DNA of 45,084 nt from Pseudomonadota bacterium. Its GTDB lineage: Bacteria > Pseudomonadota > Alphaproteobacteria > Acetobacterales > Acetobacteraceae. Below, piece after piece: positions 26,277 through 36,039 of the stretch. Every line of letters starts with the position of its first letter. The first letter of the stretch is position 1. The position numbers were made by a program, and so were the translations under genes. The stretch spans positions 1 to 45,084 of the forward strand of contig JAKAEC010000008.1 in NCBI GenBank assembly GCA_021818425.1. Reading direction: 5' to 3'. The notes below the pieces were generated by a model. That model was not told where the DNA came from, made no database searches, and was given only the letters and a program-made list of their open reading frames with translations.

Positions 26277-26765
26277 CTATCCATAGGCTGACACCGCGAA
26301 GCTAGCGGCCATGCTTTCGAGGTTCCGGGCTGCGTCAAGATTGCGCTCAGCCTTGTATCCACAATCGTCGCATTTGAAATGCCGCTGCGACAGCGCCAGT
26401 TCGGACTTGACCGAACTGCGGCAAGAGCAAGGCTTGCTCGCGTGACACTGGCGAACCAGCTGTCGGCCCTGATTGTCCCGCGCATCCGCCCCCAACCAGC
26501 CACCGGCAGCTCAATGCACTTGCCATCGGCGCGGAATGTCCCCGTCTCGTTGGCAGCAGAGAAACTGGCTAGGCCGGCCTTTTCTTGAATCTGGGGTATT
26601 GCTGCTCCGGTCGAGAAAAACCCTGAAAGCTCCAGCTAGGTCGACAACGGTCTCCTGCGTGGCGAAATTGGTCACATCGAACATCCAGGGGAATTGCTCG
26701 CTCTTTAAAAAGCCAGCCGACAGGATGTTGGCAATTGTGATTACTCTATGCGCATACTTAGACAT
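26277..26765 (-). pseudogene. TnpB remnant (IS605/IS607 type), frameshifted and internally deleted
   Basis: Reading leftwards, an N-terminal piece (FPWMFDVTNFATQETVVDL, then AGAFRVFLDR) matches the WPW-V-x(n)-AxQxAxxxLxxAFxxFF region of TnpB. A shift of frame continues into SAANETGTFRADGKCIELP and VAGWGRMRGTIRAD. A further shift and deletion leads to the zinc-ribbon C-terminus KSELALSQRHFKCDDCGYKA and ERNLDAARNLE. About 160 codons remain of roughly 400, and most of the RuvC nuclease core is gone. TnpB is the transposon-encoded RNA-guided nuclease ancestral to Cas12. This copy cannot be active. An IS607-type tnpA begins at the left window edge, 26 kb away. Confidence 0.85.
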
Positions 26766-26892
26766 TCCCGTAATGAACGAGTGATATCATTATAGCGAAA
26801 TATCCAACCATCTTGGATGTTGTCGCATTTTTCGTGGAAGTTCACGATTGGCGTATTTCGATCAGGCGCCTGGAGGTCAACGTCTTTCCACC

Positions 26893-28884
26893 TCAACCGA
26901 TCATCAGCTCCACCTGACGGGCCAAACGGAGCAGATCATTCGCCCCGTTACCCGAGGGCAACTTTGGGCGTGGCACGATTGCACCTAGCTCTAGAGCCGC
27001 GCGAATCCAGCCTGGCCAAGCTTGCCAAACCGGAACCTCCTGCGGCGCCACATCCGGCCGTTCAAATGCCAGCAGAGAAAGCCGGCCAGCCATGCGCCGT
27101 AATGCAGCGTCTGCCGCAGCTGCCTTCACCAGCTTCGACTCGTAGCGACCATGCGGCTCAGCCAAAGCGCGGGAAAGTACAGCCTCCAGGTTATTGCTGG
27201 CCAACCCCGCCGCACGGCGCGCTGCTTCAACGGCCGGCCAACTCCCCTGCCCCAACAATGCCATGATCACGGCCTCGGCATAGGCTGCATGGGCGCGCTT
27301 CGCGGTGGTAATGCTGGCGTCCAACTTCGGTGCCTCAAAACCTGGCCAGAGCAAGGCGCTTCCGAGTACGGCCAAGGTGCCACCCAACAGCGACCAGCCC
27401 ACGCGGGACATTGCCACGTAAAATTCGCTCTCTCCCGGGACAAGTCGCTCCACAAGCAGAACTACCATAGGCGTCAGAACTGCAATATACAGGCTATAAT
27501 TCACTGCCCTGAGCGCGAAGGCGCATAGGGAAAGCGGCAACATCGCAATAGTCAGCTGCATGTCCGTATGCACGAACAACCCTATGATTGCAGCCAGCAC
27601 ACCTCCGACGACCGTGCCGGCCGAGCGCTCCGCGGTACGTGCCCAGGTGGCAGCAAAATAAGGCTGTAAACAAAAGACCAGCGTAATCGTCGCCCAATGC
27701 GAATAGAGTCCGCCATAGCGCGTGGTTAGGACAAGCACCGGCAACGCAATAACCCCTGCACGCAGTGCATGGCGTAAGGCGGCCGATGAGGTAGTAAGAT
27801 TCTGCCGAATAGGTGAGATGACTTGCCGTCGCATGCCTACCGGATTTGAGAAGGGCTGCAACGCCGCGGCAGGTGGGAAAGCCGTAATTAGGATGGCGAA
27901 CTGCTCCACTATGGCGGCCAGCACGTGCCGTTCCGCCGCATCCGGCAGGTCCTTCAGCGTGGCACTCAATCTCTTCAAACTGGCGCGCTTGCGCGGCGTA
28001 TCAAGCTGGCGGTCGGCATCCACCTCCATAGCCATGGCCGCCAACCAGCCGGAGACGAGGCGCAGGGGTCGTACACAAGCGATCCGGCTCGTGGGATCAT
28101 TCTCAAGCTGCTCGGAGAGCGCGATCAACCCGCCAAAAATTCGCTCGAAACTCTCAAGTCGCAGAGACAGTTGCGCCCCCCGTGGAGAAACGAGCCCGCG
28201 GCGACGAAAGGTTTCATAAGCCACGCTGCGAGCAGTCTCGATTGCCTCGCGCACCTGCCCCCGGAACTCGAGCACATGGTTACAAAACGCCGCTTGCGGG
28301 TTTGTGTTGGCGGCAAAGCTCCCAAGCTCCCGGCTCAATTGTGCCAGGCGCCGCGCCACCTCCGCCATCGCGCGGCGCGAGGCAGCATAAGGGTGCGTTT
28401 GCCAGATAACCAACGTTAGAAACGCCGCCCAGGCACCCCCGGCCCAGAAATTGCAGCCATGCAGCACTGCCTGAGCAACTGAATTGGCTGGCGAGCCAAG
28501 CGCCAGCACAGTCGCGACGCTCATAAGATTACCAACCTGCATGGCGCTCTGGCCAAAGATGCGCGCAAAGCTGGTACAGAAGATCACGAAGGCCGCGAGC
28601 CCGGCCGCAGCACTAGGAGCTTGGGCCTCCAGCCACCCGAAACCGCCATAGAGCATACCACCCGCCACGGCAAAGCAGATCACAGCCGGAGCCCGCCGCG
28701 CGGCCGGGCCACCAGGGTCCGAGTTGCAGGTTAGCAACGCACCAAGGGCTGCAAGCCCAAGCCGCGGCACGTCAAAAACCTGCCCCAACAACAACGGCAA
28801 CGCCACCGCGCAGAAGGCGCGCAACCCTTCTGAAATCGAAACGGCACGTAGGTTCAAAGCCCAGCTAGGCAGAACCGGCTTCAT
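26893..28884 (-). CDS. FUSC-family membrane protein (YccS/aromatic acid exporter-like)
   Basis: This 663-residue inner-membrane protein is built as two membrane halves (about 18-165 and 385-515), each with several hydrophobic helices. A soluble helical domain lies between them and another follows at the C-terminus. This is the FUSC/YccS/AaeB layout. The segment HWATITLVFCLQPYFAATWARTAERSAG, split around residues 405-432, is the conserved FUSC core with the RxxGTxxG-like turn. Relatives export aromatic acids or fusaric acid; the substrate here is unknown. It is the last gene of a tight five-gene minus-strand run, 12 bases after parC, an odd partner for a topoisomerase. Confidence 0.85.
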   Translation of the reverse strand: MKPVLPSWALNLRAVSISEGLRAFCAVALPLLLGQVFDVPRLGLAALGALLTCNSDPGGPAARRAPAVICFAVAGGMLYGGFGWLEAQAPSAAAGLAAFVIFCTSFARIFGQSAMQVGNLMSVATVLALGSPANSVAQAVLHGCNFWAGGAWAAFLTLVIWQTHPYAASRRAMAEVARRLAQLSRELGSFAANTNPQAAFCNHVLEFRGQVREAIETARSVAYETFRRRGLVSPRGAQLSLRLESFERIFGGLIALSEQLENDPTSRIACVRPLRLVSGWLAAMAMEVDADRQLDTPRKRASLKRLSATLKDLPDAAERHVLAAIVEQFAILITAFPPAAALQPFSNPVGMRRQVISPIRQNLTTSSAALRHALRAGVIALPVLVLTTRYGGLYSHWATITLVFCLQPYFAATWARTAERSAGTVVGGVLAAIIGLFVHTDMQLTIAMLPLSLCAFALRAVNYSLYIAVLTPMVVLLVERLVPGESEFYVAMSRVGWSLLGGTLAVLGSALLWPGFEAPKLDASITTAKRAHAAYAEAVIMALLGQGSWPAVEAARRAAGLASNNLEAVLSRALAEPHGRYESKLVKAAAADAALRRMAGRLSLLAFERPDVAPQEVPVWQAWPGWIRAALELGAIVPRPKLPSGNGANDLLRLARQVELMIG

Positions 28885-28896
28885 GCGGGCAGCGTG

Positions 28897-31119
28897 TTAA
28901 CCGAATTTATTTGATTTAGGGAAGCCACTAGGCGGCATCCGTCCAGCTAAAGCCCGAGCCCCCAACCAATCAGTCAGCTTCAGCTCAGTCCGCGTACGGT
29001 CGCCGATGCTCCAACTCAACCCGTCGGCCAACGCGAACACCTTGGCATCGGCCAAGCCGCCATCCTTATATTTTTGCAGTTGTACGCCCGCCCCGCGCGG
29101 CATTTCAGGCAACTGATCCAGTGGAAACACCAGCAACTTGCGGTTCTGCCCCACAACAGCCACATGATCACCATTGGCGGGGACGCATAGCGTCCATTCC
29201 TCGCCAGGTTTCAGCGTCAATATGGTCTTGCCCGCACGCCGTTCAGAGGTCAATTCTCCCCCTGGCAAAATGAAGCCGCGGCCGGTTGAGGACGCCACTA
29301 GATATTTCTGCGCCACATTCGGCACAAACAACATCAACACACCATCCTCATTGGCTAGCTCCACCATCAACCGTATCGCCTGACCGTCGCCGCGCCCGCG
29401 CGGGACATCCGCCGCCTTGATGGTATACACGCGCCCATTCGTTCCAAGCAGCGCGATTTTGTCGGTCGACTGGCAAGGCAACAAAGCGAACAACTTATCG
29501 CCTTCCTTAAATTTCAGATCCGTACCGTCAGCCAGATGCCCCTTCTGCGCGCGAATCCAACCTTTCTCGGAGAGGATCACCGTAATCGGCTCGCGCTCCA
29601 CAAGTGCCTCGGCCACAATCTCTACAACCGGTGCAGCCTCTGAAATCTTCGTTCGTCGCGCGCCAAGCACACCTGAGCTGAACTTCTCCCGTATCCCAGC
29701 AATTTCCTCACTGATTCTCGCCCAGCGCTTACCCTCGTCCTTTAAGAGCCCCTGCAAGCCCTTCTGTTCGGCCGTAAGCTTCTTATGCTCGTTTCGGATT
29801 TCCATCTCTTCCAGCCTGCGCAAGGCGCGCAGCCGCATGTTGAGGATCGCCTCGGCCTGCACCTCACTCAAATCGAAGGTAGTAATCAGCTGTTCCTTTG
29901 GCTTATCCTCAAAGCGGATGATCCGGATAACCTCATCAAGATTCAAAAAAACATTTATATAACCATCAAGAATTTCAAGACGCCTAACGATCTCCTCTAG
30001 CCTATGATGGGTCCGACGCACCAACACGTCGTGCCGATGATCCACCCAGGCGCGTAGAATCGCCTTCAACCCCATCACTTTTGGCGTGCGCCCACTGTCG
30101 AGCACATTCATGTTGAGCGAGAAGCGGGATTCAAGTTGCGTGGCTCGGAATAGCGAGGCCATCAGCATATCCGCACCCACGGTGCGGCTCTTTGGCTCAA
30201 GCACCAGCCGGATATTTTCCGCGCTCTCATCGCGAACATCGCCCAGCAGCGGCAACTTCTTGTCTGCCAGCAGTAACGCGATCTGTTCCACCAACCGGGA
30301 TTTCTGCACTTGGTATGGAATTTCCGTCACCACAATCACCCAGGTGCCATGCTTACCGTCCTCCTTATGCCATTTCGCACGCGTGCGCATTGAGCCGCGC
30401 CCCGTTTCGTAGGCATTGAGAATGATCGCCTCATCCTCCACCAGCTCACCGCCGGTCGGAAAATCTGGCCCCTTCAGGTGCTTCAGCAAATCCGCCGTGC
30501 TAGCCTCTGGCTTTGCGATCAGATGTAGCGCCGCCAAGCACACTTCGCCCACATTATGCGGCGGGATAGACGTCGCCATACCAACCGCTATGCCACTGGC
30601 GCCGTTGGCCAGCAAGTTCGGGAAAGCACCCGGCAGCACCACGGGCTCGCGCTCCTCGCCGTCATAGGTTGGACGGAAATCCACGGCATTCTCGTCGATC
30701 CCGCGTAGTAGATATTCCGCTATCTCGGTAAGGCGCGATTCGGTGTAGCGCATCGCAGCAGCGTTATCACCATCGACATTGCCAAAATTTCCCTGACCCT
30801 CGATTAGAGGATAGCGGGAGGAAAAATCCTGCGCCAACCGCACCAGCGCCTCATAGATGGAGCTGTCACCGTGCGGGTGGAACTTACCCATTACGTCGCC
30901 CACCACGCGGGCACATTTCTTGAAGCCCGAGCGCGGGTCCAGCTTCAGTTGATGCATGGCATAGATTAGCCGCCTGTGCACCGGTTTAAGCCCATCGCGA
31001 ACGTCCGGTAGCGAGCGGGACATGATCGTGGAAAGCGCATAAGCGAGATAACGCTCCGAGAGCGCAGGCCCGAGCGCCCGTTCCTCGATCCGCCCGAAAT
31101 CATCCGGCATGGTCGCCAT
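28897..31119 (-). CDS. parC: DNA topoisomerase IV subunit A ParC
   Basis: ParC cuts and rejoins DNA with ParE to decatenate daughter chromosomes. The 740-residue protein has the breakage-reunion domain with the catalytic Tyr125 ([10 protein letters not shown]). The [20 protein letters not shown] helix carries Ser86 and Glu90 at the fluoroquinolone positions, both wild type. The C-terminal pinwheel blades are degenerate and few (about 500-720), which separates it from GyrA, along with the shorter length. The start overlaps the recO end by 20 bases; Met4 is an alternative. parE is not in the window. Confidence 0.94.
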   Translation of the reverse strand: MATMPDDFGRIEERALGPALSERYLAYALSTIMSRSLPDVRDGLKPVHRRLIYAMHQLKLDPRSGFKKCARVVGDVMGKFHPHGDSSIYEALVRLAQDFSSRYPLIEGQGNFGNVDGDNAAAMRYTESRLTEIAEYLLRGIDENAVDFRPTYDGEEREPVVLPGAFPNLLANGASGIAVGMATSIPPHNVGEVCLAALHLIAKPEASTADLLKHLKGPDFPTGGELVEDEAIILNAYETGRGSMRTRAKWHKEDGKHGTWVIVVTEIPYQVQKSRLVEQIALLLADKKLPLLGDVRDESAENIRLVLEPKSRTVGADMLMASLFRATQLESRFSLNMNVLDSGRTPKVMGLKAILRAWVDHRHDVLVRRTHHRLEEIVRRLEILDGYINVFLNLDEVIRIIRFEDKPKEQLITTFDLSEVQAEAILNMRLRALRRLEEMEIRNEHKKLTAEQKGLQGLLKDEGKRWARISEEIAGIREKFSSGVLGARRTKISEAAPVVEIVAEALVEREPITVILSEKGWIRAQKGHLADGTDLKFKEGDKLFALLPCQSTDKIALLGTNGRVYTIKAADVPRGRGDGQAIRLMVELANEDGVLMLFVPNVAQKYLVASSTGRGFILPGGELTSERRAGKTILTLKPGEEWTLCVPANGDHVAVVGQNRKLLVFPLDQLPEMPRGAGVQLQKYKDGGLADAKVFALADGLSWSIGDRTRTELKLTDWLGARALAGRMPPSGFPKSNKFG

Positions 31120-31840
31120 CCTTGTCTTCTAACATTTTGGACAAACGCTCATAAAGAGCCTGCCGCGCTTCTGGAAGAGGCCGATGGCGAGAGCCAAACA
31201 CATCCCGAGCCAGAAAATGCCCCGTCAAACGCAACGCCGCTGCACAATCCTTAATCTCCGCCTCACCGTCCCCCAGCAAAAATTCAGGCAGCGGCAAAAG
31301 TCGGTCCACCCATGGCCCGGCCTGAGAAAGCGTCACCGCCCGACCGGTGCGCGGTGAAACATAAGCCAGCCGGTCGTTCGCGCCGGCTGAAGAGGAAAAA
31401 TCCAGGCCGAAGCCCAGTTCGCGCAGCAGCACCAACTCCCAGCGGCAGAGTGCCGCCAACGCGAAACCGGAAATATCAATCCCCGCCAATAGACGCAGCA
31501 AACCTTGGAAGCTATCCTGTGCCGCCTCGCGCTCGGGCAACGCCTGGGCGGCGAGTTGGCAGGCCGCGCGCAGCACAGCCAAGCTCTCCGGCTCCGCCAT
31601 CGCCAGGGCAGCGGTGGGACGTACAAGCTCCGCGCTATAGGCACCAAGTTGCTCAGGGAGCCGCGCGGTCCAGCGCGCAGAGACAATGTTACCAACCTCC
31701 CATAACCCGGCTTGCCGACGCGAGGCTCCGCCCTTGGCTAACCCTCTGCGCAGGCCGTCTGGGGTCAGCAAGGCAACGACGATATCCCCCTCGCCATGCA
31801 AGGCGCGATCAACGACGATGCCAGGCCCTTCAAGCTCCAC
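31100..31840 (-). CDS. recO: DNA repair protein RecO
   Basis: RecO loads RecA at gaps together with RecR and RecF. The 246-residue protein has the N-terminal OB fold ([34 protein letters not shown]) and a helical C-terminal domain ([31 protein letters not shown]). The zinc cysteines found in many RecO proteins are absent, as in E. coli. Translation probably begins at GTG, with AAGG three bases away. It overlaps the parC start and follows the peptidase gene by six bases. Confidence 0.92.
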   Translation of the reverse strand: MELEGPGIVVDRALHGEGDIVVALLTPDGLRRGLAKGGASRRQAGLWEVGNIVSARWTARLPEQLGAYSAELVRPTAALAMAEPESLAVLRAACQLAAQALPEREAAQDSFQGLLRLLAGIDISGFALAALCRWELVLLRELGFGLDFSSSAGANDRLAYVSPRTGRAVTLSQAGPWVDRLLPLPEFLLGDGEAEIKDCAAALRLTGHFLARDVFGSRHRPLPEARQALYERLSKMLEDKDGDHAG

Positions 31841-31846
31841 GCGCCT

Positions 31847-32980
31847 TCACCGCAGCGCCGCCTTGGCGCAAGCGGCCAGAAACCGTGCGGCCATGAGCAG
31901 AATTGTGTCGTTATAGTCGTACTCAGGGTTGTGCAGCCCAGCGCTCGGGCCGTTGCCAATCCAGACATAGGCGCCGGGAATATCCGCCAGGAACCGCCCG
32001 AAATCCTCCGCGCCCATGGTCGGCTCCATATCCTGCCGCACCTTCAGCCCCGCCGCACGGGCCGCCTCAGCGGCCAAGTCCACCTCCTTGAGCGAATTTC
32101 GCGTCGGCGCCAGCTCTCCGCCCATCCAGATGTCAGCCTCCAGCCCGAATGTCGTAGCCACGCCATGCGCGGTCTCGCTTAGGCGGCGTTTCAACAAGAC
32201 CATAGCTTCGGCCGAAAAAGCCCGGATGGTCCCGCCCATCGAGGCGCTCTCGGGTACCTGATTATGTGCCTCGCCCGCCTTCAGCCTGCAGGTCGAGATC
32301 ACCCCGGCCGCTAGCGGTGGCAGGTTACGCGCCACAATGCTGTTCACTGCCACAACGAGTTGCGCGATACCCTGCACCGGATCCGTACAAAGATGCGGCA
32401 TGCCAGCATGCCCGGCCTTGCCCTTCAACGTGATCTCGAAATTTGTCGCCCCTGCCATCACCACGCCTGGATGCAGCATCACCGTACCCGCCTCCAACCC
32501 CGGCCAGTTATGGTAGCCGAAGATCTGCCCCATCGGGAAACGCTCGAACAGCCCGTCAGCCACCATGGCATCTGCGCCGTTGAACCCTTCCTCGGCAGGC
32601 TGGAACACGAAGTGCACCAAACCTGACCAATCCGGATCGTCCTGCAGCAGCTTCGCGGCACCTAGCAACGAAGTAGTATGCCCATCGTGTCCGCAAGCAT
32701 GCATGACCCCGTGGTTCCGGGAGGCATAAGACTTACCTGTAGCCTCGGGAATTGGCAGCGCATCCATATCCGCCCGCAAGCCAACCGAGCGGTTGGAGCC
32801 GCTGCGCTTCAGGCTGGCTACTACCCCATGTCCGCCAATGCCGGCCTCGTAGGGAATGCCGAAATCATCCAACCTGGCGCAGACGAAAGCGGCCGTTTGC
32901 TTCTCGTGCCGGGAAAGCTCGGGGTGCTGGTGTAGGTGATGCCGCCAAGCGGTCAGTTGTGTCGCGAAATCGTCCAGCAT
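31847..32980 (-). CDS. M20-family amidohydrolase (hippurate hydrolase-like)
   Basis: This 377-residue di-metal amidohydrolase of the M20D type includes hippurate hydrolases, N-acyl-amino acid amidohydrolases and IAA-conjugate hydrolases. It opens with WRHHLHQHPELSRHE. The metal ligands sit in MHACGHDGHT (Cys, His), the Glu-Glu of QPAEEG, FGYHNWPG and the C-terminal GLHNPEYDYND. The dimerisation or lid domain follows GHAGMPHLCTDPV. The natural substrate cannot be told. It lies between ubiG and recO in a compact operon. Confidence 0.92.
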   Translation of the reverse strand: MLDDFATQLTAWRHHLHQHPELSRHEKQTAAFVCARLDDFGIPYEAGIGGHGVVASLKRSGSNRSVGLRADMDALPIPEATGKSYASRNHGVMHACGHDGHTTSLLGAAKLLQDDPDWSGLVHFVFQPAEEGFNGADAMVADGLFERFPMGQIFGYHNWPGLEAGTVMLHPGVVMAGATNFEITLKGKAGHAGMPHLCTDPVQGIAQLVVAVNSIVARNLPPLAAGVISTCRLKAGEAHNQVPESASMGGTIRAFSAEAMVLLKRRLSETAHGVATTFGLEADIWMGGELAPTRNSLKEVDLAAEAARAAGLKVRQDMEPTMGAEDFGRFLADIPGAYVWIGNGPSAGLHNPEYDYNDTILLMAARFLAACAKAALR

Positions 32981-33005
32981 GCCATGTTCCCTCCGGCTAG
33001 ATCCC

Positions 33006-33713
33006 TTATTCCACCATCGCCATTGCGATGTAATTGATCGAGAGATCCCGGCTCACGGCAAATCCACGCGCCAACGGCGAATAGCTCAACCCCGCCGTAT
33101 CGGTCAGGCGCAAGCCAGCCTCCCGGCAGAGCCATCCAAGCTCTTCCGGCTTTATGAACTTCTTCCAATCGTGCGTGCCCGCGGGCAGCAGCCGCAAAAC
33201 ATATTCTGCCCCAATCTTTGCTACCACATAGGATTTGGGCGTGCGGTTGATGGTGGAGAGGAACAGCAGCGCCCCTGGCGCCAACAAGGCCCGCAAGCTG
33301 CCCAGAAACGCCGCTGGATCTGCCACATGCTCTATGATCTCCAGCGCCGTCACCACCTGAAATTTTCCACCCTCCGCCGCCAATACTTCCGCCGTGCCCT
33401 GCCGGTAGGTTAGGTTCAGTCCCTGCCCCTGCGCATGGTCCTGTGCCGCGGCGATCACCTCTGCCCCGGCGTCCAGCCCCGTCACGGCGAAGCCTTCCCG
33501 GGCGAGGGCTTCAGCTAACAGCCCTGCCCCGCAGCCGACATCAAGAATTGTAGCTACGTCTCCAAAATGGCGCCGCACCCGCTCAGCCACCCAAGCCGCG
33601 CGGGGCAAATTCATCATGTGCAAGGGCTGCATCGGACCAAGCGGGTCCCACCAGCTCGCCGCCAGCGCGTCGAACCGCGCGATTTCTTCTCCGATGACCG
33701 ACCCCTGACTCAT
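33006..33713 (-). CDS. ubiG: Ubiquinone O-methyltransferase UbiG
   Basis: UbiG performs both O-methylations of ubiquinone synthesis with SAM. The 235-residue protein has the family opening EIARFDALAASWWDPLGPMQ and PLHMMNLPRAAW. The SAM motif is ILDVGCGAGLLAEALA, and VTALEIIEHVADPAAF and FLSTINRT follow later. GTHDWKKFIKPEEL is a UbiG-specific stretch. It is the first gene of the minus-strand operon and diverges from lysC with 75 bases between the starts. Confidence 0.96.
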   Translation of the reverse strand: MSQGSVIGEEIARFDALAASWWDPLGPMQPLHMMNLPRAAWVAERVRRHFGDVATILDVGCGAGLLAEALAREGFAVTGLDAGAEVIAAAQDHAQGQGLNLTYRQGTAEVLAAEGGKFQVVTALEIIEHVADPAAFLGSLRALLAPGALLFLSTINRTPKSYVVAKIGAEYVLRLLPAGTHDWKKFIKPEELGWLCREAGLRLTDTAGLSYSPLARGFAVSRDLSINYIAMAMVE

Positions 33714-33788
33714 TGCTCAAACCTTGCTCCGCCGCTATGTGACGCCCCTGCCCGCTTTCCACAAGGCTTTTGGTATTCAGGTTCGTAT

Positions 33789-35003
33789 ATGGCGCGTATT
33801 GTGATGAAATTTGGCGGCACCTCCGTCGCCGACCTCGACCGGATCCGGAATGTGGCCCGACGAGTTAAGGCCGAAGTCGACAAAGGCAACGAAGTTGCCG
33901 TCGTTGTATCCGCCATGGCGGGCGTCACCAACCAGCTTGTTGGCTATTGCCAGTCTCTGTCACCCTTGTTTGACGCACGGGAATACGACGCTGTCGTCGC
34001 CACTGGTGAGAACATCACTGCTGGGCTCACCGCCATCGCGCTGCAAGAGCTGGGGCAGGATGCCCGCTCCTGGCAGGGCTGGCAGGTGGCGGTAGAAACC
34101 GATGGCGAACACGGCAAGGCTCGCATCGAGAGCATCGATGGCGATGAGCTGATCGAACGAATGAAGGCCGGCCAAGTGCCGGTTATGGCCGGTTTTCAGG
34201 GGATCGGCCCGGATAACCGGATCACCACACTGGGCCGAGGCGGGTCGGACACATCTGCCGTTGCCCTGGCCGCGGCGTTGAGGGCCGACCAGTGCGACAT
34301 CTACACCGACGTCGATGGCGTTTACACAACCGACCCGCGAATCGTTCCCAACGCGAAGAAACTGAGTAAGATCACCTACGAGGAGATGCTCGAGCTCGCC
34401 TCTGTAGGTGCTAAAGTGCTTCAAACCCGCTCGGTGGAGTTGGCGATGAAAGAGCGCGTGCGCGTGCAAGTGCTCTCAAGCTTCGCAGATATACCTGGCA
34501 CCCTGGTTGTTGATGAGGAAGAGGTCGTGGAAAAGGAAATCGTCGCCGGCATCGCCTATTCGCGGGATGAGGCAAAAATCACCGTCCGCCGCGTGCCGGA
34601 CCGTCCCGGCATCGCCGCCGCCGTGTTCGTGCCGCTCTCCGAGGCGAATATCAATGTTGACATGATTGTCCAGAACGTGGCCGCCGATGGGACGACGGAC
34701 ATGACCTTTACCGTCGGCAAGACCGACATGGCCCGCGCCCTGCGCTGCCTGGAGCAGTCTAAATCGGAGGTCGGCTTCGCCGAAATCACCTCCGACCCGA
34801 ATGTAGCTAAACTGTCAGTGGTCGGTGTCGGCATGCGCTCACATGCGGGTGTAGCGGGCACGATGTTCAGAACCTTGGCGGAGCGGAACATCAACATCCA
34901 GGCCATCACAACCTCGGAGATCAAGGTGTCAGTCCTGGTCTCAGCCGAATATACCGAACTCGCAGTACGAGCCCTACACACGGCTTATGGCCTCGATGCC
35001 TGA
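33789..35003 (+). CDS. lysC: Aspartate kinase LysC
   Basis: LysC phosphorylates aspartate, the first step to lysine, threonine, methionine and diaminopimelate. From the ATG at 33789 it has 404 residues, beginning MARIVMKFGGTSVAD. GRGGSDTSAVALAAAL and YTDVDGVYTTDPR mark the kinase domain, and two C-terminal ACT domains carry feedback control (IAAAVFVPLSEANINVDMI; MFRTLAERNINIQAITTSEI). The frame is open back to 33567, but that extension would overlap ubiG and lacks family similarity. No lysine riboswitch fits in the 75-base upstream gap. Confidence 0.96.
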   Translation: MARIVMKFGGTSVADLDRIRNVARRVKAEVDKGNEVAVVVSAMAGVTNQLVGYCQSLSPLFDAREYDAVVATGENITAGLTAIALQELGQDARSWQGWQVAVETDGEHGKARIESIDGDELIERMKAGQVPVMAGFQGIGPDNRITTLGRGGSDTSAVALAAALRADQCDIYTDVDGVYTTDPRIVPNAKKLSKITYEEMLELASVGAKVLQTRSVELAMKERVRVQVLSSFADIPGTLVVDEEEVVEKEIVAGIAYSRDEAKITVRRVPDRPGIAAAVFVPLSEANINVDMIVQNVAADGTTDMTFTVGKTDMARALRCLEQSKSEVGFAEITSDPNVAKLSVVGVGMRSHAGVAGTMFRTLAERNINIQAITTSEIKVSVLVSAEYTELAVRALHTAYGLDA

Positions 35004-36039
35004 CGCGATGGACGAGACCGCCGCTGCGGCAGAACGGTTTGACACCCTGCAGAAGCGGGGCACGGCTTTCCTCGGCACTCGCCACGCCATCCTTGGCGGG
35101 GCGATGAGTTGGGTTTCTGAACGGCATCTGGTCTCGGCCATTTCCAATGCCGGCGGGTTTGGCGTTATTGCCTGCGGCGCGATGCCCCCTGCTTTGCTGG
35201 AAAAAGAAATCGAGGCCACCAAGGTGCTCACGGACAAGCCCTTTGGCGTAAATTTGATCACAATGCACCCACAGCTCGATGAGCTGATCCAGGTCTGCGT
35301 ACGCCAAAAGGCCAGCCATGTGGTGTTCGCGGGCGGCATCCCCTCTGCCGCCCATATCAAGGCCGCCAAAGCCGCCGGCGCCCTGGTCATCGCCTTTGCG
35401 CCCGCGTTGGTGCTGGCAAAGCGCCTCATCAAATCGGGCGCCGACGGACTGGTGATTGAAGGCTCGGAAGCCGGCGGGCATATCGGCCCGGTCTCTCTCA
35501 CCGTGCTTGCACAGGAAATCTTGCCCAACATCACTGAGGTGCCGGTATTCGTAGCCGGCGGAATCGGCCGGGGCGAGGCACTTCTCGCCTATCTCGAAAT
35601 GGGCGCCTCGGGCGTTCAACTCGGCACGCTCTTTGCCGCCACGACAGAGAGCATCGCGCACGATAATTTCAAGACGGCCTTTATCCGTGCAGCCGCGCGT
35701 GATGCCGTGCCTAGCGTGCAACTGGACGAGCGCTTCCCCGTCATTCCCGTGCGCGGGCTAGTGAACGAAGGCACTAGACGTTTTATGCGCCATCAAGCCG
35801 AAGTAGTCGAAAAATTCCAGTCTGGTGCGCTGGACAAAACCGCCGCGCAACTGGAAATTGAGCATTTCTGGGCGGGTGCGCTGCGCCGCGCGGTTATCGA
35901 GGGGGATGTGGAGAGCGGTTCGGTTATGGCAGGGCAATCGGTCGGAATGGTCACGGCGGTACAACCCGCGGCGGAGGTCATCGCGGCGTTACGGGCGCAA
36001 GCCATCGCCGCATTGGTGGCGCGTGGCACAAGAGGCTAA
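34987..36039 (+). CDS. Nitronate monooxygenase-family FMN protein
   Basis: This 350-residue TIM-barrel flavoprotein belongs to the NMO/2-nitropropane dioxygenase family. RHAILGGAMSWVSERHLVSA is the N-terminal substrate strand. GSEAGGHIGP holds the presumed catalytic histidine, and VFVAGGIGRGEALLAYLEMGASGVQLGTLF spans the FMN phosphate loop in two parts. Members detoxify nitronates or 3-nitropropionate; some reduce enoyl or quinone substrates, so the reaction is only probable. The chosen start overlaps lysC by 17 bases; ATGs at 34996 and 35008 are equally possible. It sits between lysC and ptsP, an arrangement I believe recurs in Alphaproteobacteria. Confidence 0.86.
   Translation: MASMPDAMDETAAAAERFDTLQKRGTAFLGTRHAILGGAMSWVSERHLVSAISNAGGFGVIACGAMPPALLEKEIEATKVLTDKPFGVNLITMHPQLDELIQVCVRQKASHVVFAGGIPSAAHIKAAKAAGALVIAFAPALVLAKRLIKSGADGLVIEGSEAGGHIGPVSLTVLAQEILPNITEVPVFVAGGIGRGEALLAYLEMGASGVQLGTLFAATTESIAHDNFKTAFIRAAARDAVPSVQLDERFPVIPVRGLVNEGTRRFMRHQAEVVEKFQSGALDKTAAQLEIEHFWAGALRRAVIEGDVESGSVMAGQSVGMVTAVQPAAEVIAALRAQAIAALVARGTRG

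Noticed and set aside
26817-27266. 149-codon plus-strand frame
   Set aside because: It is mostly antisense to the FUSC gene with proline/alanine-rich shadow composition.
31030-31119. Possible gyrA instead of parC
   Set aside because: The short 740-residue length, degenerate C-terminal blades and the [13 protein letters not shown] helix fit ParC better.
33567-33788. N-terminal extension of LysC
   Set aside because: It lies antisense over ubiG and has no aspartate-kinase similarity. The canonical start MARIVMKFGG is at 33789.
33714-33788. Lysine riboswitch upstream of lysC
   Set aside because: The 75-base gap is too short and no fitting helices are visible.
35825-36022. N-terminal extension of PtsP
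   Set aside because: It lies wholly within the upstream NMO gene in another frame and is basic, low-quality sequence. A GTG at 36023 gives the normal family length.
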